A stretch of DNA of 64,000 bases from Jaapia argillacea MUCL 33604 (GCA_000697665.1 KL197734.1:163661-227660), one strand, 5' to 3'. Shown: positions 1-13,336, counted from the first letter of the stretch. Notes: generated by a model from the letters alone, not told the origin. Numbers and translations are program-made.

Positions 1-428
1 TCCTGTATGACCCAGACCACGGACTACAGACCCCTATATCCCTGACTCATACATCAGACCATCGACTGTGGACTACAGACTACAGACCCCTAACTACAGA
101 CTCCTATCCTTCTGACTCACTTTGACTCATGCTTACTACTGTCTTACTACTGTCTTACTCATTGCTACTACGGACTATGGACTGTGCTTCATCTTAGTAT
201 ATATACTTCCCTGTATTTGCTAGTATTCCCCATCTTGTTCACTTCGTCAATATAGATTGTTATCTTTATTCACATCGTCCCAACTTGATCTCTGTCTGAT
301 CATCTGTCTAGAAACCTCTGATAGTCTCTCATCCTCTCATTGTTCTACTCTGTGGCTGTAGCCTAGGTATCATCAGAGAAGTATCAAAGTCTTTCATCAT
401 ATACTTCATTGAAGTAACGATCTTAACA
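1..428 (+). repeat. 5' LTR of the Ty3/gypsy chromovirus (inner part)
   Basis: Bases 1-418 match 6840-7257 with a single difference seen by eye. The next ten bases match 7839-7848, beyond the nested solo LTR, with one difference. The LTR ends in CTTAACA, the inverted partner of the TGTTAAG at the start of the 3' LTR. About 256 bp of its outer end lies before the window. A TATA-like stretch (tatatatac) near 198 may be its promoter. Confidence 0.93.
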
Positions 429-3400
429 CTTGAACAAGATCTACCTTCTATCTACCCTACAGCTTTTGTCTAGCCACCTCTATTCAGGTTTGCTCAAACC
501 AAAGTATGATGACCACAGGAAAGCTATCACCACTTTCCCACTTTAAATCACCCATCATGACACCAAACGAAGCACCCTCGTCCCATATGTCAGTCGAACT
601 CAAAATAGCACGAGTTCTCGCCGAGTTACAACACCTCAGAAGTCCATCACCATCCACTGTAGAACTCCATCATCCTCGACCACACCTTCATCCGATCTTC
701 TACAGCCCAATCCATGACTCCACACCCTCACAGCTGCTCAACAATTCAGATCTCCTAAATTCCAAATTCTTGAATCTGGACTTGTGTACTATACCAAGTC
801 CAGACAGGTTATATCAACAGGAGCAAGGATCATCTCCAATGCTCCTAGATCCTCAGGTTAGGATTAAGCTCCCTTCACCCGAAATGGATCAAAGTCAGGT
901 TAGGGTAACCATACCCATCCTGAATCCTGCACCGCCACCACCAGACACTAGCCTACCCAATGCTAGTGCATTAGAAATCATTTCAGAATCACCATTCGTA
1001 TCAATGACCGATACTCTGAATTGGGGGGACGACCCAAAATACGATCCAGGGGAACCACGGTTCCCAATACCAATTCATTGTCCAGAACCATCTCAACCCC
1101 ATTGCCCATGGACTACTGCAAATCTTCGACCCCTTACTCAAAGGGAATGACAATATCTCCAACAGAATCATGGATGTTTCAGTTGTTGACAAATAGGACA
1201 TCTCAGTCATCAATACCCCAATCAAAATATTGACCACAGAACTCGAAATGCTTGCATCAGAAGAGATATGCAGCCTTGTTCTAATTTAGACCACCTCTGA
1301 TATCTCATCCAACAAATACCAGAGGATGAGATGGGGGAGGCATATATGGCAATTCGAGAAGAATTTGCCAATCTGGGTTTTTAGATTGTCCTCAGTTGAC
1401 AGCAGACCAGAGGATGAAGAAAAATCCTTCCTATAACAGATTTTCGGTCTTGGATAACAACATCCCAGATGAAATATCTGTCTCCACACTCAAGAAAAAT
1501 GGCATACCATCATTACGCCTAGAAGTGGAGTTGATAGGAAGGAACTGAAGAGCTGTAACCAAAGCCCTATTGGATAGTGGAGCTACTGGAAATCTGATCA
1601 ACTCGACATTGGTGAAAAAGCATCAGATCACCACTCAGGAACTCGTTTTCCCCATTCCCGTTCGAAATGTTGACGATACCAACAACAAGGGGGGAGAAAT
1701 CAAGAATTATGTGGAACTTGATATTGATATCAAGGGGCCACATAATACGTCGCATCGAGAAAGCAATCGGTTTTACGTCACAGACATTGGAGATGACGAC
1801 ATAATTCTAGGAACTGATTGGCTTCACAAACACAATCCAGAAGTCGAATGGCAGGACTATAATCTCAAGTTTACTCACTGCACAAATACCTGCCAAATCA
1901 AAGGGCCAGGCATTGTTCATGCCAAACCATCAGACTGACCAGCCACTACACTCCAACAGACAGAACCTCCCATAGAAAACAACATCACGTCCTCCTCTAG
2001 TCAAAATAACGATACTGCTTGCTCAACACAACCTTCCTGGAAGTTACTACCCAAATATATGCGAGCTCAAGCAAAAGGACACAGAACAGCACTGCCTAAA
2101 GAACTTTGGACTATTGACAGTCCACCTGACCCACTGGATTCTATTGCGGACAGATGGAATCATAATGGAATTCGTGCATTCAGAGTTCTCATTGGAGAAC
2201 CAGATCCAGAGGAACCATTCCTCACCGAACCCTACACCCCCTTAATGGAACAAGGGAAGGAAGCAATACCTGCACACAAAATTAATGGAGTATGGGTACG
2301 AGCTCACAGGAATAAACAATTGAATTGGCCAAAAAAGAAGCAAAGGGACAGAAAGAAAAAACATTTGAAGAAATGGTACCTTCCAAATATAGGAAATATC
2401 GGAAGGTCTTCGAAAAAAAAGCATCAGAACAATTCCCCAAAGCCAGACCATGGGATCACGTGATCGAGCTCAAAGAAGACTGGAGAGCCAAGAACTGCAA
2501 AAACTACTCATTATCTCCAGCAGAACAGAAAGAGCTCAATTCTTTCCTTGAGGAACAACTTTGCAAAGGGTATATCAGACCCTCCAAATCACTGATATCA
2601 TCACCCTTCTTCTTCGTCAACAAGAAGGATGGGAAGCTTCACCCCACTCAGGATTACTGATACCTGAACTCTCAGACCGTCAAGAATGACTATCCAATAC
2701 CCCTCATCTCTGAATTAATTGATAAACTTAAAGATGCCAAAGTTTATTCAAAACTCGACCTACGATGGGGGTACAACAATGTTCGAATCAAAGATGGAGA
2801 TCAGTGGAAAGCCGCATTCAAGACTAGTCGGGGGTTATTTGAACCCATGGTCATGTTCTTCGGACTCACCAACTCACCGGCTACCTTCCAAACCATGATG
2901 AACAAACTATTCAAAGACCTCATTGACTGTGGGGTAGTTGTCATTTATTTGGACAATATCCTCATCTTCGCGAAAACTCTGGAGGAACATCAGAAAATTA
3001 TGCATGAAGTCATGCATATTCTGGAGGAAAATCATTTATTCCTCAAACCAGAGAAATGCACCTTTGAAACATCTAAGATCGAATATCTTGGATTGGTGGT
3101 TTCTCACAATCTCGTCGAAATGGATCCAGTCAAAGTTGCTGGCATTACCAAATGGCCTATTCCACGAACCGTCAAGGAGGTTCAATCTTTTATAGGCTTC
3201 TGCAATTTTTATTGACGCTTTATCCACGACTTTTCCAAGATAGCACAACCGCTATTCGAGCTCACGAAAAAGGATCACTCATGGAATTGGACAGACCAGT
3301 GCCAATCAGCCTTCGAAGCACTCAAAATTGCATTTACCTCATCACCAACTCTCGTCATGCCAGACCCCACCAAGAAATTCCAGATTGAATGCAACACTTC

Positions 3401-6400
3401 TGACTATGCCACAGGGGCAGTTCTGACACAACTAGAAGATGATGGCAAATATCATCCAATCGCTTATATCTCAAAGTCTCTGTCAGATGCGGAGCGAAAT
3501 TATGACATCTACAACAAGGAGCTACTCACAGTCATCTGAGCTCTTGACACATGGCATCATTATTTGGAAGGATGCAGTCAAGAAATCACAATTTATACCG
3601 ACCACCGTAATTTGGAATATTTCATGACAGCCCAAAAACTCAGTCGACAACAGGCTCAATGGGCTCAATTCCTCACTCAGTTCAACTTCCAGCTAGTCCA
3701 CAAACCTGGAAAGAAGAATAAATCTGATGGTCTCTTGGGACAATTCAACCATAAGGAGGGGGTAGAAACTGACAATAAGGATCAAATCCTTTTAGGACCC
3801 CAACTTTTCCAATCTCCATCGACACCTTTTTCACCTTCCATCGATGCCAAAGCATTATTCTGTGTATGTCCGACCAGTCGAGGGGTAGCAACCACAGGAG
3901 TCCCCTCAGTCACCAAGCAAATTAGGATGCAAGTCAGATCAATCATGCTCTGCACCACCTCTGACATCTCGTCCACAACCCCTTCAGAAAAAGAAATCAC
4001 AACCATCTCAGGAGACGACACGCTGCAAAAGAAAATCCAACAGAGCACAGAATTTGATGATATGGTCGCAGCCGCATTAAAAATCATCAAAAACCAAGGA
4101 CTGCGATCACTTAGCAAAGGACTTGAAGAATGGAACTTAGAAGATGGATTAATTCTCTTTCGAGGAAAGATCTATGTTCCAAAAATCACGACCTATGACG
4201 CGAAGTAGTCAAATCATGTCACGACCCTCCGATTAGAGGGCATCCAGGGAGATACAAGACATTGGAGATCGTTCAAAGAGACTACTGGTGGCCAGGAATG
4301 TCTGTCTTCATACAAGATTATGTTGACAGGTGTGCCACATGTCAATCTATCAAACCAAATACATCTCCAACCTCGGAACCACTCCATCCAACAGAAATTC
4401 CTGAACGACCTTTCAGAACAGTCTCAAATGACTTCGTCACGGGATTACCAGAAGCTGATGAATATGACACTATCCATATCTGCACAGATAAAACCACCAA
4501 GACAGTTATTATCATGCCATGCGTCAAAACTATTGATGCCAACAGAACAGCAGAAGTCTTAGGGAACAATGCATTTTGACGCTACAGATTTCCAGATAAA
4601 ATTATATCAGATTGAGGACCTCAGTTCACATCAGCAGTCCTCAGAACATTATTCAATCGATTTGGCATTTGAGCAGCCCTCAGCACAAGCTTTCATCCAG
4701 CAACCGATGGAGGGACAGAACGAGTCAATCAGGAATTAGAAATATTCCTTTGTGCATACTGCAACCGAAATCAGAGCAATTGGCTGTCACTTTTGCCAGT
4801 TGCAGAACTCATGCACAATACAAGAGTGCACTCCATGACGAAGAAAACCCCATTCGAACTCATGCATGGCTTTGAAGCCAAAACTGTACCATCACTCCAA
4901 TCCACACCAAACGTACCCCAGGCCGATCTACGTTTGGAAGAACTCAAGAGAACTAGAGAGGAAGCCAATGCTTGTCTACACATTGCAGCAGAAGCTATGA
5001 AAGCTCAACACAATAAATATGGAGAGAAGGGACCCGAATTCAAAGAGGGAGACTTTGTGTGGTTAGAAGGAAAGAATGTCAAGACAGAATATCCTTCTGC
5101 CAAACTCTCACCTAAACAACATGGACCCTTTGAAATCGAGAAAATCATCAGTCCAGGCGCACTTCAACTCAAGTTACCCAAGAAGTGGTGCATCCATCCA
5201 GTATTTCACGCAGGACTCCTCACACCTTACATCGAGACCAATGCTCACAGACCCAACTTCGAACGACCCCTTCCAGATCTAGTAGAAGGAGAAGAGGAAT
5301 TTACAGTCAAAGAAATCATTGCATCCAAGTACACAAATCAGAAGACCAAAAGGAATGTCAAATATTTGGTCAAATGGAAAGGATACCCAGACTCCGACAA
5401 TACTTGGGAACCAATTGGGAACCTTAGGAATTCACAAGAATACATCGAAGAATTCTACAAGAAAAATCCCACTGCACCCAAACCTCCGTCCATCATGATA
5501 GCAGCCCTCAAGATCCCAGAAGAAACTTGGACTTGTCTACAGATCAAACGAGACTTTATTCTGGCCACTCAACAATTGCACCCCACTTGTCCTGATTTCA
5601 TGTCTCAGAAGCCAGACCCAAAGGTCATAAGGGCTTGTCTTGCAAAAGCTGTCTTCACACATACTATGAAGACACATTGAGAACAACAAGAGAAAGGAAA
5701 TCTGCATTAGCAGAACTTGCAGAACTCAAACGACAGTATTGTTTGAATCATCCTTCTGGAATAGCCATTCAGAAAGTCCAAGAAAATGTAACCTTGGCCG
5801 AACCTACTCGACAATATCGTTTACATCATCCTAATGATCCTCAAGTTCAAGCATGGAGAAAAGCTCAAGGAAATATCACTTGAAACATCATAGCCCAGGA
5901 TTAAAGATTTCAAGTATTCAGACGAAATCTTCCTCCAACAGATCGTTTCAGTCATCTTCAATGACCACATCTTGCACAATCAGAATATCTGCACTGACTC
6001 CATCAGACATTCAGCATCACGTCCCATCACGATCTCCTGACCTCTCATTCAATGACCCAAATGAACAACTCCTGAAGGAAATGTCAAGTTATTTGGGACA
6101 TTCCTATTAGATCATTCAGTTCTGAACTCTGGCCTTCAATATCTGACTTGTGATATGGGTTCTTCCTCGGTATCCCACCAAAATACTCGTCCTCGACCTC
6201 CGAAACTACATCCAACTTCACGCTCTTGATACTTCAATATCAACTTCCAATGTCTCAATCTTGCAATATGAGTTCTCCCTCAGTATCTCATCAAAAATAC
6301 TCGATTACTGTTTTTGATCAACATTCGGCACTCGAAATATTTGATTCAAGAATCGTTTTACAGGTTTTTCCAATAAAAGCCAACCCATCTGATTACCGAC

Positions 6401-6583
6401 ATCCCCATTTCCTCCAGTCCCTATGTTTTGGGATTATGCTTACTCCAGTTCAGAACTACTGGAGTAGATGGTCCATCCTGTGTTCTACACACAACTGTCA
6501 AGTTTTACTCATTACCTCGACCTTCGAATCTCTGGAGACACCCTTAGTGTTTATGGAAAAACACTTACCTAGAAAGGGGATAG

Positions 6584-7848
6584 TGTTAAGAATCACACCT
6601 CGCTACGTCTATTTTCATTTTTCTTGCTATTAAACACTACTCGCGGATATCTGATCCTTCCATATATGGGTCATCAAGCACTATGACCATATTCCTCCTG
6701 AACACAAGGGACAGGTACATATCCCTTCAACATCCCTCTGATACATCCTCACTCCTGCATATCCAACCTCTAGTGCATCCTCCTTTGCTTGCATTCAACC
6801 TCTGTCATTTGGACCCTCTGATACACCAATACTCCACCTTCCTGTATGACCCAGACCACGGACTACAGACCCCTATATCCCTGACTCATACATCAGACCA
6901 TCGACTGTGGACTACAGACTACAGACCCCTAACTACAGACTCCTATCCTTCTGACTCACTTTGACTCATGCTTACTACTGTCTTACTACTGTCTTACTCA
7001 TTGCTACTACGGACTATGGACTGTGCTTCATCTTAGTATATATACTTCCCTGTATTTGCTAGTATTCCCCATCTTGTTCACTTTGTCAATATAGATTGTT
7101 ATCTTTATTCACATCGTCCCAACTTGATCTCTGTCTGATCATCTGTCTAGAAACCTCTGATAGTCTCTCATCCTCTCATTGTTCTACTCTGTGGCTGTAG
7201 CCTAGGTATCATCAGAGAAGTATCAAAGTCTTTCATCATATACTTCATTGAAGTAACTGTTACGAGCGACTTTAGCATTGGTGCAAAGTAGCGAGTAAGG
7301 CTTGTAAGTCCTTTAAGTACTTTGGCTTAGTCCAGACTCAGGCTACAACTTGAAGCAGTAGAGGATGACGAACGAGAGTGAACCAGTTGAAGGGTACAGG
7401 CTAAAGGCTGTATTATTCAAGTGGACAAGCTTAAGGAGTGCAGGTGAGTGAGAGCACCTTATATACTGGAGCCAGAAGAGTAGAATGTAGTAGAAGGGTA
7501 GAGAAGGGGCTCAGAATAGCGTCCAAGGAATGGGAGGGAACATGATAGAAGTGTAGAGAATAAGGTGGAAGGTCCGGGGAGTCAGTAACCAGCCAAATGA
7601 GGTATAGGTCGAGAAGTGAAGCTAATAATAGTGTGACGCGATATAAATAGAACGGGTCTGAGGTGAGGCGTGATAAGATGAGATAAGAGGTCCAAAGGGA
7701 GATAAGATAAGATAAGCTACTGCGAAGTGGTGCCAAGTATTATGAACAGGGGAAGTGATACGAGAGCGAAGGGAGTCCAATAAAAGAATGAAAATAATGA
7801 GGAAAATATACAAGTCCAGATATATTCACAACAGTAACAATCTTAACA
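6584..7848 (+). repeat. 3' LTR of the Ty3/gypsy chromovirus, interrupted by a solo LTR
   Basis: The LTR starts TGTTAAG after a purine tract and ends CTTAACA at 7848. Without the insert at 7258-7833 and its duplicated GTAAC it is about 680 bp long. The 5' LTR shows the uninterrupted order, which fixes the borders of the nested insertion. Confidence 0.9.
7258..7833 (-). mobile_element. Solo LTR nested in the chromovirus 3' LTR
   Basis: This 576-bp block starts TGTTACGAGC and ends TTCACAACA. It is flanked by the 5-bp duplication GTAAC (7253-7257 and 7834-7838), which matches the continuous sequence in the 5' LTR. Read on the minus strand it is similar to 8706-9201: both begin TGTTGTGAA, share TTATCTTATCTTATCT, and end with CTAACA or GTAACA. 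I see no internal region, so it is a solo LTR left by LTR-LTR recombination. It is younger than its host element. Confidence 0.9.
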
Positions 7849-8091
7849 ATAGGTTTGTGGCTCTGAATCAAGGCATCCATAATCACAGAGACAATCCCCT
7901 CCACTGATGGAATAGACAAAGATAGTGTTACTCCTGTAATCCAGATCTGATCTCTCGTATCATGATGGAAAGTGTCACATGAGTTTCTGCACTGGTAGCA
8001 AAACTTCACTAGGTCATCCAGGAAACTTGGGTAGCGACTGATATTGAATTCCATAACATGCACTGGTAATGATCCCCAGAGGATAGGAATT

Positions 8092-8182
8092 CCAATAGGT
8101 AACCAGTAATTGTTACACATGCTAAGTGTGCCTTCAGAACCACACTTCCGTGATTCATTGAAGAGAATGACTGTAAGGCATG
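8092..8182. repeat. Hairpin repeat, copy 1 of 5
   Basis: First and most diverged copy of the roughly 125-bp family. It keeps AATAGGTAACCAG, then TTACACA...AGTGTGCC (a short hairpin), and TGTAAGGCATG. The right third of the family is not recognisable here. Confidence 0.6.
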
Positions 8183-8481
8183 AAAAGGAGTTTGAGATGG
8201 TGCAATATCATAGAGCTTTGCTTCTGTGGATATCATCAGGTTGGCTGAGGAGGTGGCTGCTGTCATCAGCTAGATACAAAGGAGCTGTAAGGACTGCATT
8301 TGATCCTTGACAACTATCAGATTTGAGAGAAGTGACAGTTATAGGGGATTGCACAAGAGGAGGCCAAGGACAATTGAGGATTTGAGCAATAAGTCCCAGC
8401 AAAGCTTTGCTGCCCAGTGGATGGGTGGTGGCAGAGGGTTCGGAACTAAGTGCGAGAGGTGAGGAGCATTGGGTGAGAGGT

Positions 8482-8610
8482 CCCATAGGCAACCAGCGGT
8501 TGCTAAACACATATGATGCATCTCCAAAGGAGCGCTCTCGCAACTTGTTGGAGACAACCACCACAAGGCATGCATGCCTTTATACACGCCCTACATTGGC
8601 TGGGGAAGGT
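8482..8610. repeat. Hairpin repeat, copy 2 of 5
   Basis: It contains CCCATAGGCAACCAGCGG, GCGCTCTCGCAAC and AAGGCATGCATGCCTT (a perfect 16-bp palindrome at the second hairpin), then ATACACGCCCTACATTGG. Same orientation as the other four copies. Confidence 0.75.
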
Positions 8611-8705
8611 ATCATCCCATTAGGATCCTCCAGCACTCTGTCAGTATTGAGGAGTGAATAAGGAGTGGGATTGTTGACTACAATCGAACTTGGTGGTCCT
8701 TTTTG

Positions 8706-9201
8706 TGTTGTGAACACCTTCAGACTTGTATATTTTCACTTGTATTGTTTGTATTTTACTCTCGTTCATCAGACTTCATGCGCTTTGTATCATTTCCTGT
8801 GTCTATGATACTTAGTACAATTCCCTTTTATCTTATCTTATCTCAGACTCTATCCTATTATTAGCATCCCATGACTTGTCTTGTACAGCCTCATACAGCC
8901 TTGCCATTGTTCTGCTTCTCATTGTTCTTATTTCATTGTACTTCATCGTTGTCTCAGAACCTTAACTTGCTCGCCATTGTTTAAAGTACATTATCTCACT
9001 TGTTATTGTCTTTAGTACATTGTTCAACTCTTCATTGTTCCTGTAGTATATAAGGATGCCTAGCTACTATGTATTTGGTAGCTTGTCCACTTGAACAATA
9101 CAGCACTTTAGTTGTATTCTTCAACCGGTTCGCTCATCTTTCGTCATCCTCTACTCTTCCACATCGTAGCCTGAGTACTAGTCGCTAAGGTGCTCCTAAC
9201 A
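8706..9201 (+). mobile_element. Solo LTR, same family as 7258-7833, opposite orientation
   Basis: Begins TGTTGTGAACACC and ends GGTGCTCCTAACA (496 bp). It shares with the reverse complement of 7258-7833 the start, the TATCTTATCTTATCT tract, a TATATAAGG promoter-like box (about 9048), GCTTGTCCACTTGAA and the last 100 bp. The flanking 5-mers (ttttg / tttca) do not match well, so it is probably the older of the two. Confidence 0.8.
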
Positions 9202-10410
9202 TTTCATCCAAAGCCTATCTTGCACCAATTCAGCTCTCACCTTGTCACTGTTGGCAAATTCATTTGTCTCAAGTTCGAGGTGCAAGATCTCAAGACAAAG
9301 CATCTGCCAGAATCTGAAGGATATCTTGCCTGTGTTCAACTACTTTGTTGTCCAGAGGGTGAGATCAGACAAGGCGGCTGTGAAATACACCAGAGTGTAC
9401 TGCGTCCGTTGATGAGGCGTGACATCGATTTGCAACTTCCCCATGAAAGATGGCCCTTGAGAGGGGGGAAAAAATTAATGGCTGTCACCAGATCGGTGAG
9501 GCTTGTCATTGCAAGCTGCCAGGAGCAATTGATGTATCCAGGTTTGGGAAAGATCTCGTTGGTCATTCGGCGAAAGCCGAGCAGACCAGAGTGAACAGTT
9601 GATGTATCAGATTCGGAGCCATCTGCCAGCCTTTGAGTGGCTGCAGTGACTGCTCAGGCACCACAGGGTTTAGATCTCATTGACCGTGGTCCAGAGGCTC
9701 ATCTACAAGTTGAGGATTGTAGTTCTTGAGATAAGCAAATGGCATGTGAAAGCAGCCGTGGAGATCCAATGAACGAGGTCACAAAGTGATCATCTGAACT
9801 CTCTGCATGTGTAGGTGTGTTTGAACTGAGTTCCACGTGGAGATCATCCGATTGTGAGATCCAGAGGGGTAGCAATCTCCGAACTGAAGGGGTGGTCTGC
9901 AGGTTGGAACAAGACATTGGGAGGGATACAGAGCGAGCAAGCACAATAGGATTATTGACTGAAGATAGTGTGGGTCTGACGGATCTACTGATAAGTATAT
10001 GATGTTGAGAGCTAAAGAATGTCAATCTCTGAGCAGAGGCAGCAAGTGTACCCTCTGATAAGAGAGCCAGAAAATGGCTATATCTATCCACTGGGTGCTT
10101 GTCCAAACCACCTGCATCTCTCCCAACCCCCCAAGACTTCAACAACTCTTGAGCCTTCCACTGATCCTCTGTTATCCCTCGATCAAATGAATTCCAGCAA
10201 CTTGCAAGTTGGCAGGCAGATTGTAGTGTAGGTACATATATTTCAGTGTGAGGCCAGCGGTATTTTGGGCAGGTAAAGGGATTGATAACCAATTCGTCCA
10301 ACGGCAGCAGCGCCCTTTGCAAGCATTCATGTAGTAGGTAGAAACCTTGTTGCACTCTGTACAGAGCTTCAGCTCAGAGTCCATGTACGCTTGGAGGATC
10401 CAGATAAGAG

Positions 10411-10540
10411 CCCCAGTAGGTAACCACCAGCCGTTACACACACAAAGTGTGTCTTCGGGGCTGCGCTTTCATAACCCACTGAAGAGAACAGCCAGAGGGC
10501 ACGTGTACCTGTGCACACGTCCTACGTTGGATGGGGGAGG
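10411..10540. repeat. Hairpin repeat, copy 3 of 5
   Basis: Best-preserved copy: CCCCAGTAGGTAACCA, the perfect hairpin ACACAC-AAA-GTGTGT, GGGGCTGCGCTTTC, then GGCACGTGTACC...ACACGTCCTACGTTGG with a second stem ACGTGT/ACACGT. Confidence 0.8.
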
Positions 10541-10838
10541 AGGGACAAGTAGTTCATTCAGATCATTGGATACCAGTTCCATAGTAGAGGACTCTGGAGG
10601 AAGTGGATGGAAGGCTACCGTGGAGGCTGTTTGCTGAGGAAGGAATATGTTTGTGGGGTTCAGACATAACTCATGTGGTGAGAAGCCAAGAATGATCAGG
10701 TGAGTTGGGTTTGTTGGTGACTTCACAGAATTCGATTTGCAATGAGAAACACACATCATAAAATATACAATGTAAAGGAGGTGTCCAAGGAAGACTGAAT
10801 CCGAGAGGCACTCCAGTCGAGCAGTCCCAATCCTCAGT

Positions 10839-11829
10839 TAGTGATGTTGAGGGCCCGGCTCAGCTCAATACCCAGGGCTTGGGCTCGGCTTTGGCAGGCT
10901 CAGGCTTCACAAATCCTGAGCCTGAGCCTCAGGCCCCAAAGAGGGCTTGGTCAGGCCGGGCTTGGGCCCAAGCCCCGGCTTGTAGGAGATAATGGTGACA
11001 AACTTCACCTTGGTGGGGGTGTGGAAGATATGGGTGTCAAGAGACTCAGAGGGAGTTGAAGGGAAGAGGACTGTCGAGGGAGAGGAATGACTGAAATGAA
11101 GGTGTGATTTGAGCCACAAGATCTGGGTGTTGGCGAGGTCAATGGTCGACAGTGGAAGCTGTGGTCGCCTGGATAAATGGGTCAGATTCAGAGGAGGTCA
11201 TTACTTCAAGACAAAGACAACCAACTCATCTGAGTCACTTCTTGTCAGTCACCAATAGCTCTGAGGCCCTCTTCCATCTCGTACACTGCAATCACTATCA
11301 ATCAGATCCTCCGTCGATCACGAGAGACTGCAGCCTCGCCTAAGTTCATGGTTGTTGTTGTTGGCTCACTAGTGATTTGAAGTGAAGCGTCGGGGACGGT
11401 GTGAGCACCACAATGCACCTGATGGATGGATGAAATTAAGAGTTTACAGAAAACCATGACAATAAGTTGATCTCCAAAGCAGGAAAGTGGATAATGGGTC
11501 CCCCTGGTATCATACCAAGAGGACATTTGCGACTTGTCACTGCAACGTGGTGTGACAAACACACCCTCTCCCCTCCCAATTTTCATGCTACTCAGGTTCT
11601 ATGTCCCTCTTATGAAAAACTGAGTACCAGAATCCACTGGCAGCACCAAATATCTCTCCGCTATCCCATCATACAAAGCCTGGGCTTAAGCCTGAGGCTC
11701 AGGCTTTCCACGAACCAAGCCTGAGCCCAAGCTCTATGCAGGCCCTCTTATCGGGCTGGGCTTGGCCCAGCTTTTGAGGGTCAGGCTTGGCTTGGCTTTG
11801 GGCTTTGAGCCAAGCCCTCAACATCACTA
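10839..11829. mobile_element. 991-bp non-autonomous hAT-like element with 8-bp TSD
   Basis: The ends are perfect 16-bp inverted repeats, TAGTGATGTTGAGGGC at the left and its reverse complement at the right, flanked by the 8-bp direct repeat TCCTCAGT (10831-10838 and 11830-11837). Eight-bp duplications with short TIRs are typical of the hAT superfamily. Inside each end (10850-10985 and 11676-11815) is a dense run of GGCTTGGGCT / AGCCTGAGCC-type words, probably subterminal transposase-binding repeats. No transposase is encoded, so it would need to be moved in trans. The TSD is intact, which suggests a fairly recent insertion. Confidence 0.9.
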
Positions 11830-13336
11830 TCCTCAGTTGTTTGTTGGGGTCCACAATCAAGGTCATTGACCAGCCCTGTCTGAAAGTCGCGAAGAGTGTT
11901 TCATGTCGGCGAGGAGACTTTACAGATGTGAATTGGTCATTTGGATCGTCTCTTGCATTCAGCCCTGAGCCCAGTCTCAAGATCAATTGGCCACTGAGAT
12001 CGCACAGAAATACTCCCAGTGATTGATTGGTCTGTTGCCTAGAGAGAAGCATGGAGCATAGAAGCGGGTGAATGAGCCAGGGAGCACTGTGCCCATCAGT
12101 GATACACGGCATCGGTTCATAGCTTCCCCACTCTGGAAAGCTTCCTCTGGTTTGCAACTCCTGAGGAGTCCACTTTTGGCCATCCTCAGGATTTCTGAAC
12201 TCTTTCCAGGTTTGAGTAGCTGTACGAAGATGGCAGGGTTGAGATCTCATTGCGCAAGGTCCAGAGGGTCGTCTGCAAGTAGGAGTGGATTGTTGGAGAG
12301 GCTGACATACGACATTCAAGAGCGATGGAGATTCAGAATTGCTAACCAAGTGCTGGGGTTCCTGCATAACACTGTATCCCTGGGTTTCGAGCCACACAAG
12401 CACTTAAGAGCAGATGTCCTTCACTAGCTGAAGGAAGCAAAGCAGAACCGAGCAAGTCACTGGTAGCCAATGAAGCCATTGTTGTCGATGACGGAGCCTT
12501 GCCATTACTAAAGAATCAGGAGATTGAGCACAACAGTGATTTCGCTATGGATGGGATAGCTTGGAACCAAGAACACGAACCTGGAAGGATAGCGTGGATA
12601 GCAGTGCATGGAGGCTCTTGATCAGATAGCCCTGCTTGAGTGCTGCTTGGCAAAACCCATCAGGAGTTCTGGCAACCATACCAGTCCTTGCTGGAACACG
12701 ACCAACTTGGCAGAGCGTGATGTTCATGGATGCATCTATTTCCATGTCAAAGCACCTGACTCCTCCACTTCCTGTGACTTCCAGTGATGTTAATAACTCT
12801 CCCAAGTCTCGCTGAATAACTGATAAAACTTGAGAAGCCACCCGCAGAAGCGAAGATACTGAAGAGACTGGAGCAACACTTTGAGTCAAGGATGATGACT
12901 GTGGTGATGGAGGTTTTTCGTCCCTATCTGAAACTACTGTGTCTGCAAGCTTGCCGTGAGCTGACTGCTTATGCTGCGTCTGAGAGGGTAAACAGAAGTC
13001 GGCAGTCAGGTGAAGGTAGGAGGAGTTCAAGGAGGGACTTGAATTCAGAAGGGTAGACGTAGAGATAGAGAAATCCATGTTTGCAAATGCAAGTTCTGTG
13101 GTAGCTTGGATGGTGTGGGATAGCCTGGACCCAGTTATATTGGGTTCATCTTGGATGAGTAGACCATCAAGGTTGCAGCGATGAATATGACAGAGCTCAT
13201 CACATCAGTTACAGAGGTTTGTGCAGATCTCAAGATAGGATTTAATCTTCAAAAAACTTATATGAACTCTGGGATTCAAGTTCATCCCCATGTAAACAGG
13301 CCATGTTCGCTCCAACTCCTTCAGACAGGTAAGGAA

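Larger units (their letters stand above)
1..7848 (+). mobile_element. Ty3/gypsy chromovirus (LTR retrotransposon), left end outside window
   Basis: The element has matching LTRs at both ends. Between them, in order, are a gag-like region (about 500-1500), an aspartic protease region (about 1570-1940), reverse transcriptase (about 2330-3230), RNase H (about 3300-3730), integrase (about 4080-5000) and a C-terminal chromodomain (about 5290-5480). That order and the chromodomain define a chromovirus. A short further region up to about 5900 has no recognised domain. A purine-rich tract lies directly before the 3' LTR at 6584. The two LTRs differ at about 2 of 428 comparable bases, so the insertion looks young. 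The internal coding region is nevertheless broken, with roughly ten interruptions, so this copy looks inactive. Its 3' LTR was later hit by a solo LTR of another family. The left target-site duplication lies outside the window. Confidence 0.93.

Noticed and set aside
9699-10355. 218-codon minus-strand frame
   Set aside because: No domain, no good start context or splice sites, and it lies in repeat-bearing DNA. Kept only as part of the gene-poor region.
11699-12403. 234-codon minus-strand frame
   Set aside because: It crosses the right border and TSD of the hAT-like element, so it cannot be an old conserved gene.
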